Part shown: positions 8,500 through 16,118 of the stretch, piece by piece | Numbering within the stretch: the stretch's first letter is position 1 | Layout: each line of letters starts with the position of its first letter | Source of the DNA: Phycisphaerales bacterium | GTDB taxonomy: Bacteria > Planctomycetota > Phycisphaerae > Phycisphaerales > SM1A02 | Length of the DNA: 64,000 bases | Assembly: GCA_029246705.1 (NCBI GenBank) | Contig: JAQWMQ010000034.1 | Location: 248,001-312,000, forward strand | Direction: 5' to 3' | Notes under the pieces: generated by a model | What the model saw: the letters and a program-made list of their open reading frames with translations, nothing else | What the model was told of the DNA's origin: nothing | The model's database searches: none | Program-made: the position numbers and the translations under genes

Positions 8500-9567
8500 G
8501 TGCGCCTGATCCAGACGGGGATGCGCGTATCGGCGCTTGCCTCTGCGCTTCTGGTTACAGGGTCGGGATGTGATGGCGAACACTCCGGTGTCGCGCCTCC
8601 GGTGGTCGTCTACGTCTCCGCCGACGAGAGCATCGCACGTCCCGTGCTCGCCGAATTCACCAACCGCACCGGCATCGAGGTCCTGCCGGTCTTCGATACC
8701 GAAGCGACCAAGACCACCGGCCTGGCCTCCAGGCTGCGTTCCGAGCGGGAACGACCACGGGCGGATCTCTTCTGGTCGAGTGAATGTTTTCGCACGATCG
8801 AACTCGACGAGGAAGGCCTGCTCGCACCACTTTCAGGCGAGGTCTTCGATGACTGGATGTCGGATCGTCCCGGGCGGTGGAAGGCGGACGACGGGGGCTG
8901 GTTCGGATTCGCTCCACGAGCTCGTGTCATCGTTCACCGGCAACCGCCGGGTTTCGATGATCCGCTGCCCGCAAGCTGGGAAGCACTCGCCGATCCGCGC
9001 TGGGCGAATCGCATCGCAATGGCCGACCCGCGCTTCGGGACCACCAGTGGTCACTTCGGCGCGCTGCACGCCCACTGGGAAGCCCTCGGCACGCCCGAGC
9101 GCTTCGACCGCTGGGTGCAGGGGCTGGTCGAGAACAGGCCGGACGTCCTGACCAGCGGCAACGCCGGCGTGGTCGATGCGGTCGCCTCGGGTGCATCAGA
9201 CATCGGCATGACCGATACCGACGATGTCTGGGCGGCACGTGCTCGCGGGCTCGATGTCGAGCTGATCTACCCGCCAACCGATCTTGATCGGCAGGTCGGT
9301 CGTGGCACGCTGCTGGTTCCGAACACCGTCGCCCGCATCAAGGGCGGCCCGAACCCCGAGGGAGCGCACCTGCTTGCCCGCTGGTTGCTTTCCGAGGAGG
9401 TCGAACGCATTCTTGCGGCATCCAGCTCACGCAACATCCCCCTGCGCACCGATGCCGGCTCGCTGGCGGTGCCCGATCCGCTTGATGTCGATCTGGCCCG
9501 GTCCAGCGCCTTGATGGAGGCATCGATACGACTCTTTCGCACCCGGTTGAAGGAACAGGCGGAATGA
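8500..9567 (+). CDS. Iron(III)-type ABC transporter substrate-binding protein
   Basis: 355 aa, GTG start, 7 bp after the previous gene. Residues 1-23 are a signal and Cys24 follows 'VTGSG', so it is probably a lipoprotein although the -3 residue is not the usual Leu. The periplasmic domain has type-1/FutA-FbpA features: 'VVVYVSADESIARPVLAEF', 'RADLFWSSECFRTI', 'NRIAMADPRFGTTSGHFGAL' and 'LLPNTVARIKGGPNPEGAHLLARWLLS'-like segments. The family captures ferric iron or small anions for a membrane permease. The next gene overlaps by 4 bp and encodes the permease. No ATPase gene follows. Confidence 0.8.
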   Translation: MRLIQTGMRVSALASALLVTGSGCDGEHSGVAPPVVVYVSADESIARPVLAEFTNRTGIEVLPVFDTEATKTTGLASRLRSERERPRADLFWSSECFRTIELDEEGLLAPLSGEVFDDWMSDRPGRWKADDGGWFGFAPRARVIVHRQPPGFDDPLPASWEALADPRWANRIAMADPRFGTTSGHFGALHAHWEALGTPERFDRWVQGLVENRPDVLTSGNAGVVDAVASGASDIGMTDTDDVWAARARGLDVELIYPPTDLDRQVGRGTLLVPNTVARIKGGPNPEGAHLLARWLLSEEVERILAASSSRNIPLRTDAGSLAVPDPLDVDLARSSALMEASIRLFRTRLKEQAE

Positions 9568-12143
9568 TGCCGCATGCTCGTCCGGTCATGGCCGTGGTCG
9601 GAGCCCTGCTGGTCGGGTTCCTCTGCCTGTTGACGATCCTCTGGCCCGGCTACTTCGCGCTTGTCTCGATGATCGATGCACCGGAGATCGCACCTGAGCT
9701 GCTGGATGCCTCCGCGCTCGGGCGGACGATCCTCTGGTCCTTGTCGGTCGCGGTCGCGACGATTCCGGTCGGACTGGTCGCCGCCCACTGCCTCGGCAGG
9801 GTGCTGAAGACCGGTCGGGGCCTTCGCCTGGCGGTTGCCGCGTGCGTCGTGCCGTTGTGCGTACCGGGCTACGCCATCTTCTGGTGCTGGTGGCAGTCCT
9901 TCGGGCCTGGATCATCGATCGGTGCGATGGCGCTTGAAAGCGGGTCCGCCGTACTGCTCCGGCAGGGTGTGCTGCTGCTGGCGCTGGTCTGCTGGTCGTG
10001 GCCGCTCCTGGCCTGGCCGCTCGCCCTTGCCCACTGTCACCGCAGCGAAGCGTCCGTCATGCTTGCGGCACTTGATGGCGCATCGAGATGGCAGCGGTTC
10101 ACCCTTCGCTGGCGTGCCCAACGATCGGCACTGTTGCTCGGGGTGGGGTTGATCGTCTTCGTGACCGCGGGGGCCACGATCTCCTTCGATCTCGCGCAGG
10201 TGGTCACGATCGGTTTCGAACTGCGTGCCCTTGACGCGACGGGCGTGGCTCCCGGAGCGCTGCTCAGGCTGGCCCTGCCCTCCCTGGTGATCGCCATGCT
10301 GGGTGCGCTGGTGTTGTTCTCGATGGTGCGCTGGTCCGGTCGACGTTGGCAGGCGCCACTGGCCCTGCGAGCGACCGCGGGTGCCGGGCCGGCTCGTGGT
10401 GCGTGGGCCTGCCTGCTCTTGCTGGTGGGGGTCACGGCACTGCTTCCGATCATCTTCGCCTTCGGAGGGCTTGGTTCGCTTGACCCGGGTCTCTTCTGGT
10501 CGCTTCATGCCGAAGCGACGCTGAGGACCGTCTTCGCGGCCCTTCTTGATGGTTTGCTGGCGGCCCTGCTCGGCGGGGCCCTGTTCGTACAGATCGCCCA
10601 GGGTGGTCCACTGCTTCGATTCCTCGGCCTCGCACTCGGGCTGCTCTGGATCGGTGTCTCGTTGCTGCCTTCGATCGCGATCTGTGCCGCCCTGACCGCT
10701 GCCTTCAATGGAGACCAGCTCGGCCCGCTCGTCTACGACAGCGGGGGGGTTCTGCTCATCGGTCATCTGGCTCGAACCGGTGGCATCGCCGCGGCGATCG
10801 CGTTGTTCCTGGCTTCAAGCGAGTCCCGTTCGGCATCGGCGGTCCGCAGGCTCGACCCGCCTCGCCTGCGGGCGGTCGCTCCCAGGTTACGAAGTACGAT
10901 GCTCCTGGCCTTTGCCGTGGCTGCGGTCTTCTCGCTCGGCGAACTCGTGATCACGGCGCGCCTGGTCCCGCCCGGCGATCAACGCATCGCCACCACCCTG
11001 CTCAACGCAATGCACTACCAACGCCCCGACATCGTGCTCTTCGCTCTCGCCGGACTGGTGGTCTGCGGCTGGGGGCTTGCCGCGCTGGTGGCCTTCGGCG
11101 TGCCGCGCGTCTCTCGTACATCCTCGATCGCACTCCTCACCGTCATGCTCATCGCCTTTCCCGGATGTGATGACGATGACGATGTTTCAAGCAACGTCCC
11201 CGGGTCGAGCGTTCCCCCGGTTCCGACCGAAGTCCTGGTCGGCGCGCCGGGTCGTGGGCCGGCGCTGTTCGAATTTCCCCGGGGAATCGCCCTCGATGCC
11301 GCGCGGAATCGCTTCTACGTGGTCGACAAGACCTCCCGGGTGCAGCGGTTCTCCCTTGATGATGGCGCACTCGAGACCTGGTGGCAGCTGCCGGAGTGGA
11401 CGGTGGGCAAGCCGGTGGGGATCTCGGTCGCACCCGATGGCCGGGTCTTCGTGCCCGACACCCATTACCACCGGATCATCGTCTTCGATCCCGAGGGCAA
11501 CGAACTCCAGCGTTTCGGACGTTTCGGCACCGGCCCCGGCGAATTCGTCTACCCGACCGACATCGCCTTCGCCCCCGACGGGACCTTCTACATCGCCGAG
11601 TACGGCACCAACGACCGGATCCAGGTGTTCTCGCCCGAGGGGACGCACCTTCGCGACTTCGGGCGCTTCGGTCGGGAGGACGGTGCGTTCGCTCGGCCCC
11701 AGTCGATCGCCCTCTCGCCCGAACGCGGCGAGCTCTATGTCGCCGACACCTGCAACCACCGCATCGGGGTCCATGCGCTCGACGGCACCTGGCTGCGTTC
11801 CCTTGCCGGGCCCGGTACCGAACCCGGACGTCTCTCCTATCCGCACGGACTCGAGTTGCTTCCGGACGGCACCCTGCTGGTGAGCGAGATCGGCACCGAC
11901 CGCGTGCAGCGGTTGGATGCGCAGACCGGGGAGAGTCTTGGGACCTGGGGCGGCTCGGGGTTCGAACGTGGTCGACTGAAGACACCATGGGGCGTCGCCA
12001 GTGACGGCGAGCGACTGCTGGTGCTCGACTCGGGCAATGCCAGGGTGCAGATCGGTCCCTTGCCGAGCACTTCCGGGCCGAGCACTTCCGAGCCGCACAC
12101 TTCCGAGCCGCACACTTCCGGACCGTCCTCCTCCAAGGACTGA
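9564..12143 (+). CDS. ABC permease fused in frame to an NHL-repeat lipoprotein
   Basis: 859 aa in one frame. Residues 1-512 are a two-domain (FbpB/ThiP-like) permease: about 12 membrane helices, with EAA-like loops near 165-182 (LAALDGASRWQRF) and in the second half near 'SLGELVITARLVPPGD'. Residues 513-535 then form a complete lipoprotein signal: VPRVSRTSS, hydrophobic IALLTVMLIAFPG, Cys535. An Asp-rich linker and six NHL blades follow (about 555-845; 'FPRGIALDAARNRFYVVD', 'FAPDGTFYIAEYG'), ending in a Thr/Ser repeat tail. Positive-inside rules allow a true 13-helix fusion with a periplasmic propeller. Independent start at GTG 11100 is the alternative. No ATPase partner is seen. Confidence 0.75.
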   Translation: MMPHARPVMAVVGALLVGFLCLLTILWPGYFALVSMIDAPEIAPELLDASALGRTILWSLSVAVATIPVGLVAAHCLGRVLKTGRGLRLAVAACVVPLCVPGYAIFWCWWQSFGPGSSIGAMALESGSAVLLRQGVLLLALVCWSWPLLAWPLALAHCHRSEASVMLAALDGASRWQRFTLRWRAQRSALLLGVGLIVFVTAGATISFDLAQVVTIGFELRALDATGVAPGALLRLALPSLVIAMLGALVLFSMVRWSGRRWQAPLALRATAGAGPARGAWACLLLLVGVTALLPIIFAFGGLGSLDPGLFWSLHAEATLRTVFAALLDGLLAALLGGALFVQIAQGGPLLRFLGLALGLLWIGVSLLPSIAICAALTAAFNGDQLGPLVYDSGGVLLIGHLARTGGIAAAIALFLASSESRSASAVRRLDPPRLRAVAPRLRSTMLLAFAVAAVFSLGELVITARLVPPGDQRIATTLLNAMHYQRPDIVLFALAGLVVCGWGLAALVAFGVPRVSRTSSIALLTVMLIAFPGCDDDDDVSSNVPGSSVPPVPTEVLVGAPGRGPALFEFPRGIALDAARNRFYVVDKTSRVQRFSLDDGALETWWQLPEWTVGKPVGISVAPDGRVFVPDTHYHRIIVFDPEGNELQRFGRFGTGPGEFVYPTDIAFAPDGTFYIAEYGTNDRIQVFSPEGTHLRDFGRFGREDGAFARPQSIALSPERGELYVADTCNHRIGVHALDGTWLRSLAGPGTEPGRLSYPHGLELLPDGTLLVSEIGTDRVQRLDAQTGESLGTWGGSGFERGRLKTPWGVASDGERLLVLDSGNARVQIGPLPSTSGPSTSEPHTSEPHTSGPSSSKD
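12064..12123 (+). repeat. Four 15-bp tandem repeats in the gene 3' end
   Basis: The unit is close to GAGCACTTCCGAGCC, with small changes between copies. It encodes a (P/H)TSEP/TSGP tail on the NHL lipoprotein. The tail is probably disordered, and the tract may vary in copy number. Confidence 0.7.
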
Positions 12144-12385
12144 TCCGCGCGGGATCGATCATTCCATTGATGGGATCCCTAGTCGCTGCATGCGAGGGTG
12201 TGACGCGTCTTCCGAGAAGAAGGTCGCAGGTTGTTGAAGAATCTGAAAAGCACATGAAAACAAGTGAAAAGTGAAGGGGAATTGCCGCGCTTGGTGAGAG
12301 AAACGGAGCGCGCCCGAGGAATGCTCCCGACGTCGTGCCCATGTTCGGTCGCGATTCAGTTACTCACTTCTTCAGGAGCAATGCA
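12144..12385 (+). promoter_or_regulatory. Upstream region of the first dockerin-tail gene
   Basis: No gene is seen. An A-rich stretch starting TTGAAGA at 12234 and the decamer GTGAGAGAAA (12294-12303) recur at similar distances before the paralogous gene at 14336. AGGAG at 12374-12378 sets the start at ATG 12386. Confidence 0.4.
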
Positions 12386-14041
12386 ATGAACTTCCTTCAC
12401 ACCGCCAAGTCCTACAAGACCTTTCCCACCTTTCTTCTCGGAGGTATCTCGATCCTCGCCGCTCACTCGACAAGCCTGCATGCGGGTGATGTCGAGTACG
12501 TGGGGGATCCGGTACTCTCGACGGAGATCGTGATGGGCAGTGCTGCACGCATCCAGCCTGATGACGAGTGCTGCTACGAACCACCCTTGAACAGCGAGTT
12601 GAAGGGCGGCATGTCCCGTTCGGCTTCCGAGATTCCATTCTGGAACAGTCCTGGCGCATCGCTCGACGTCCTGGAACGGTTCAGCTGGGGGGATACCGAA
12701 GTCCTGCAGCATGAGGCAAGCGTCCGGACCGTAGCCAACGACCTTCGCAGCCCCGAGACTTCCTGGTGGTCCACGCGCATTGACGAGGAAATCCATGTCG
12801 TACCCGTCGGTGGCATGGTTCACTACCCATACAGCATGATGCAGGTGGACTCCTACCTCGTTGCGCAGGTGCTGGTCGATTCACCCCAGGAGGTGATACT
12901 CAAGGTCGGCCGGGATGACTTCGCCATCGGCGACGGTTCCTTCGACAAGTTCATCTTCGGGTCACTCGAGATCTACCAGGGCCACGTCGACCCGGAAGGC
13001 CGCGATCCCTGGGAATTCGGAGGCACTTTCCTCTCCGAGGGATTCGATCGTGAGTACGTGCTCCCCGTCGCGCTTCCTGCCGGTGCCTGGACGCTCAGGG
13101 CGAGAATCAACTGCACCACCTACGAGCAGTCCTTCCGAAACTGCCCCTCTATCCAGTGTTTCGGACACCCTTGGCAGAACACCTACAACCTGGTCTCCCT
13201 GCTGACCTTCCGCGACATGGGTCAGGAACCCGCTCGCCCCAGGGGCACTGGGTTCATGCTTCCCTGGGATCCCAGCTACCACCTTCAGATCGAGGCCAAC
13301 GATGCCTTTGAAGGGGACCAGGGTGGTGGGCACGGACGCTTCATCGAGCGTTCGATCGAACCCGACTCCGAGGAAGAACGCTACGACTCGGCTGATCTCG
13401 CGGCCTGGAGTCCCCAGATGGGGCTTGATGAGAACGGTGATCTGATGCACGTCTACGCGACGATGGGATCACTGAAGGCCGATGGCGAAAGTGCGGGCGA
13501 GTTCCGTTCCGTGAAGGCCTTCTCGACGGCGAACTTCGCCTACGACTTCTCGACCGAGATTCCGATGAACTTCGATCTCGTGATCGATGGCAGCACCGAT
13601 GGTGACCAAGCAACTACCGGAGATGATGGTCCCCTGGTCTGGAGTGGTTGGAACAGCATTCACTTCCTTGGGGCGGTCTATGAGCTGGGCTTCGACAACA
13701 AGTGGACCGAAATTCAGCCCGAGCGCGTTGCCCAGGACGGCTTGCGCATCCGCTACGAGCTCAAGGAAGGCCGCACCTACGGCGTCAATGCCAACATCGA
13801 ACTCTTCGGTGAGGCACTGGCGGACGGTACGAAGGTCGAGCGCTGCCTCGACCAGTCGATCAAGCTGACCAGCAAGATGCGTCTCCCCGGTGATCTCACC
13901 GGCGACGGTGTTGTGAATGGCGCCGACCTGTCTCGCCTCCTCGGTGAGTGGAGCACCTCGGCATTCGATGCCGATATCGACAGCAACGGAATGGTCGATG
14001 GTCAGGACCTGGCGATCCTCCTGGGCAACTGGAACGGCTGA
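12386..14041 (+). CDS. Secreted protein with C-terminal dockerin-like tail (paralog A)
   Basis: 551 aa. ATG 12386 is chosen for the AGGAG 7 nt upstream; an extension to 12335 has no signal-peptide logic. Residues 1-34 form a signal peptide (FPTFLLGGISILAAHSTSLHAG). The body is a secreted beta-rich domain of unknown type, with paired cysteines ('DDECCYEPP', 'INCTTYEQSFRNCPS'). The last about 55 residues are a dockerin-like calcium-binding pair: 'GDLTGDGVVNGADLSRLLGEW' split from 'DADIDSNGMVDGQDLAILLGNW'. The tail is typical of Phycisphaerae exported proteins and may aid surface attachment or sorting. The next gene is a paralog. An intrinsic terminator follows. Confidence 0.75.
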   Translation: MNFLHTAKSYKTFPTFLLGGISILAAHSTSLHAGDVEYVGDPVLSTEIVMGSAARIQPDDECCYEPPLNSELKGGMSRSASEIPFWNSPGASLDVLERFSWGDTEVLQHEASVRTVANDLRSPETSWWSTRIDEEIHVVPVGGMVHYPYSMMQVDSYLVAQVLVDSPQEVILKVGRDDFAIGDGSFDKFIFGSLEIYQGHVDPEGRDPWEFGGTFLSEGFDREYVLPVALPAGAWTLRARINCTTYEQSFRNCPSIQCFGHPWQNTYNLVSLLTFRDMGQEPARPRGTGFMLPWDPSYHLQIEANDAFEGDQGGGHGRFIERSIEPDSEEERYDSADLAAWSPQMGLDENGDLMHVYATMGSLKADGESAGEFRSVKAFSTANFAYDFSTEIPMNFDLVIDGSTDGDQATTGDDGPLVWSGWNSIHFLGAVYELGFDNKWTEIQPERVAQDGLRIRYELKEGRTYGVNANIELFGEALADGTKVERCLDQSIKLTSKMRLPGDLTGDGVVNGADLSRLLGEWSTSAFDADIDSNGMVDGQDLAILLGNWNG

Positions 14042-14070
14042 CCTGAAAGGCACATTCATCGGTTCACGAG

Positions 14071-14099
14071 ACGCCGGCCCCACATGGGGCCGGCGTTTT
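14071..14099 (+). terminator. Intrinsic terminator after paralog A
   Basis: 11-bp GC-rich stem (ACGCCGGCCCC / GGGGCCGGCGT) with a 4-nt loop, ending in TTTT. The stem core is the same as in the terminator at 16036. Confidence 0.85.
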
Positions 14100-14103
14100 C
14101 AGG

Positions 14104-14335
14104 TGCAGGCCATGGAGGGGCGACATGGCGACCAATAGGCATCTCGACCCAAGGTGTGACGGCTCATTCTGGAAATCGTCCATGTTCAAGCCGATTTCTT
14201 GAAGACACTATGAAACAAGGCGAAAACGTCATATTTACGTCTTCTTGAGTGAGAGAAAAGGAGGCTTCGCGTGGAATACATCCGACATCACGATCGTGTC
14301 GATCGTCGATTCGCCTCTTCACCTGGAGCACCACC
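14104..14335 (+). promoter_or_regulatory. Upstream region of the second dockerin-tail gene
   Basis: No gene is seen. TTGAAGA (14199-14205), an A-rich stretch and GTGAGAGAAA (14249-14258) repeat the layout before paralog A, implying a shared promoter/leader of roughly 80-90 nt. GAAGAC and GTCTTC also form an inverted pair around an AT-rich centre. Confidence 0.4.
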
Positions 14336-16003
14336 ATGCAACGCCTCGCAACCACGTCGTTGATCACCCTCGCCTCACGAACCGCCCTGTTGCTCGGGGC
14401 CATGCACGCCATGACGTCCGGAACCTGTCTCCTCAACGAGGCATGCGCGGATGATGCGGTGATCACCCTGGATCACCCCCGGATGATGGTCAACTCCGAT
14501 GTGACGATTCGTGCCAACGACGCCGAAGACGGCGTCAACATCGGTGCCGAGTCCGAACCGACCATCATCGACTGGGATCCGACCTTCGAGAGCGACCTGC
14601 TGGCGACCGCCGACGATGGATCCGGCTGTTCGACGTCGGCCTGGTTTCAATCGACCCTGAACCCGGTGGGCATCGAGAGTGCCACGCCGGAGTTCATGAT
14701 GTGGTATTCGCGGCACCAGAGTGTCTCGTTGTTCGGTTCGGAACCCGGTAGCGGATCCACCAACAGCTCGAAGATCATGACTTCGGACCGCCTTCGTATC
14801 AGCGTGGCCCTGACCGAACCACGACGCATCGTGGTCGATTCCGGGATCGACATGCGCTCGCACACCGAGGTGCTCGGTCAGGAATACCAGGGCGAGGGCG
14901 ACGGCACCTGGAGCTGGGCACACGACCTTCCGGCGATCTCGGACTTCGGTGGAGCCATTCAGATTCGCGCCAAGAACTGGGTCTCGGGCGAGGAAGGCTC
15001 CTTCTACCCCGGTGAATGCGATGGTGCCGGTGCCGAGTGTCTCCAGGCGAGCAACACCCTCACCACCGAGGGCACCCACGACTTCGATGGGCAGAACGCA
15101 CTGCTGCTGGAACCGGGCTTCTGGTTCATCGAGATCGTGGTGTCGGTCGAGTCCAGTGCGGTTGCCGAGAACATCCATCAAGCGGCCTTCACCTCGGAGT
15201 TCGATCTCGTCAGCATGGTCCGCTTTCTCGAGACCGGTTCGGGTGGCCCCGCGCCCTATGCACTGCCGTTCTCGGGCACGTCACTGAACCCACTTGCGCC
15301 TTCGCTGGCGGTCGAGGTTCGCAACGGGATGGAGCAGGTCACCAGCCACGCTCAGGGTTTCCGTGAATTCGCCCGAGCGGATCTTCCCGAAGGCACGTCA
15401 TCCGACGTCTTCATGATCAGCTCGGAACCGCGCATGTCCGAAGGCGGCACCCTGGTCCAGCCCTTCATGGCCGCGGCCCGACTCGAGCAGGGCGATGCTT
15501 CCGGATCGACCCCGTCGACGGCGCTCGTCCAGGGCATCTTCGAGACGGAACTGTCGCTCGAGGACACGATCAACCTCGATCTCGAGCTGTCTCGCGATGC
15601 CCTGGCGGAATGGGACCAGGCGGCCCTGCAGACCTGGGTGTATCGAATCGACGGTCAGCAGCAGTGGGAGCTCCTTGATCCCATCAGGACCTCGGACCAG
15701 GGGCTGCGAATCCGTTACCGACTGGACGCGGGTGGAAGCTATTTCATCGGGGGATCCCCGGTCCTGGCCGCCGCACTGCAGTCTGATGCTTCCAACGAAC
15801 ACAGGACGATCGCGGAGCAACTGGAGCTGCGCAGCACGTATCGACTGCTCGGCGACATCGACGGAGATGGTTCGATCGACGGGGCGGACCTGAGCCAGCT
15901 GCTGGGTTCGTGGGGCACCGACGAGTTCGATGCCGATATCGACGGCAACGGGGTCGTCGACGGCCAGGACCTCGCAACCCTCCTGGGCAACTGGGACGCC
16001 TGA
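14336..16003 (+). CDS. Secreted protein with C-terminal dockerin-like tail (paralog B)
   Basis: 555 aa. ATG 14336 has GGAG about 9 nt upstream and begins a signal peptide (LITLASRTALLLGAMHAM, cut before about residue 42). It shares with its upstream neighbour the block 'GLRIRYRLDAGGSYF' before the tail and the tail itself: 'GDIDGDGSIDGADLSQLLGSW' then 'DADIDGNGVVDGQDLATLLGNW'. The N-terminal body has diverged. The two genes look like an old tandem duplication. Function unknown; likely cell-surface or extracellular. The matching terminator lies just downstream. Confidence 0.75.
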   Translation: MQRLATTSLITLASRTALLLGAMHAMTSGTCLLNEACADDAVITLDHPRMMVNSDVTIRANDAEDGVNIGAESEPTIIDWDPTFESDLLATADDGSGCSTSAWFQSTLNPVGIESATPEFMMWYSRHQSVSLFGSEPGSGSTNSSKIMTSDRLRISVALTEPRRIVVDSGIDMRSHTEVLGQEYQGEGDGTWSWAHDLPAISDFGGAIQIRAKNWVSGEEGSFYPGECDGAGAECLQASNTLTTEGTHDFDGQNALLLEPGFWFIEIVVSVESSAVAENIHQAAFTSEFDLVSMVRFLETGSGGPAPYALPFSGTSLNPLAPSLAVEVRNGMEQVTSHAQGFREFARADLPEGTSSDVFMISSEPRMSEGGTLVQPFMAAARLEQGDASGSTPSTALVQGIFETELSLEDTINLDLELSRDALAEWDQAALQTWVYRIDGQQQWELLDPIRTSDQGLRIRYRLDAGGSYFIGGSPVLAAALQSDASNEHRTIAEQLELRSTYRLLGDIDGDGSIDGADLSQLLGSWGTDEFDADIDGNGVVDGQDLATLLGNWDA

Positions 16004-16035
16004 TCCCGTGGGGCGCCATCTGATTCGTTTCCCCG

Positions 16036-16063
16036 CGCCGGCCCCGAATGGGGCCGGCGTTTT
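16036..16063 (+). terminator. Intrinsic terminator after paralog B
   Basis: 10-bp stem CGCCGGCCCC / GGGGCCGGCG with loop GAAT and a TTTT run. The stem core matches the terminator at 14071, supporting tandem duplication of the whole unit. Confidence 0.85.
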
Positions 16064-16118
16064 CACCGCTCCTGCTCCGACTCGGATAGAATCACCTCGA
16101 AGGGTGTGTGGTCACGGC

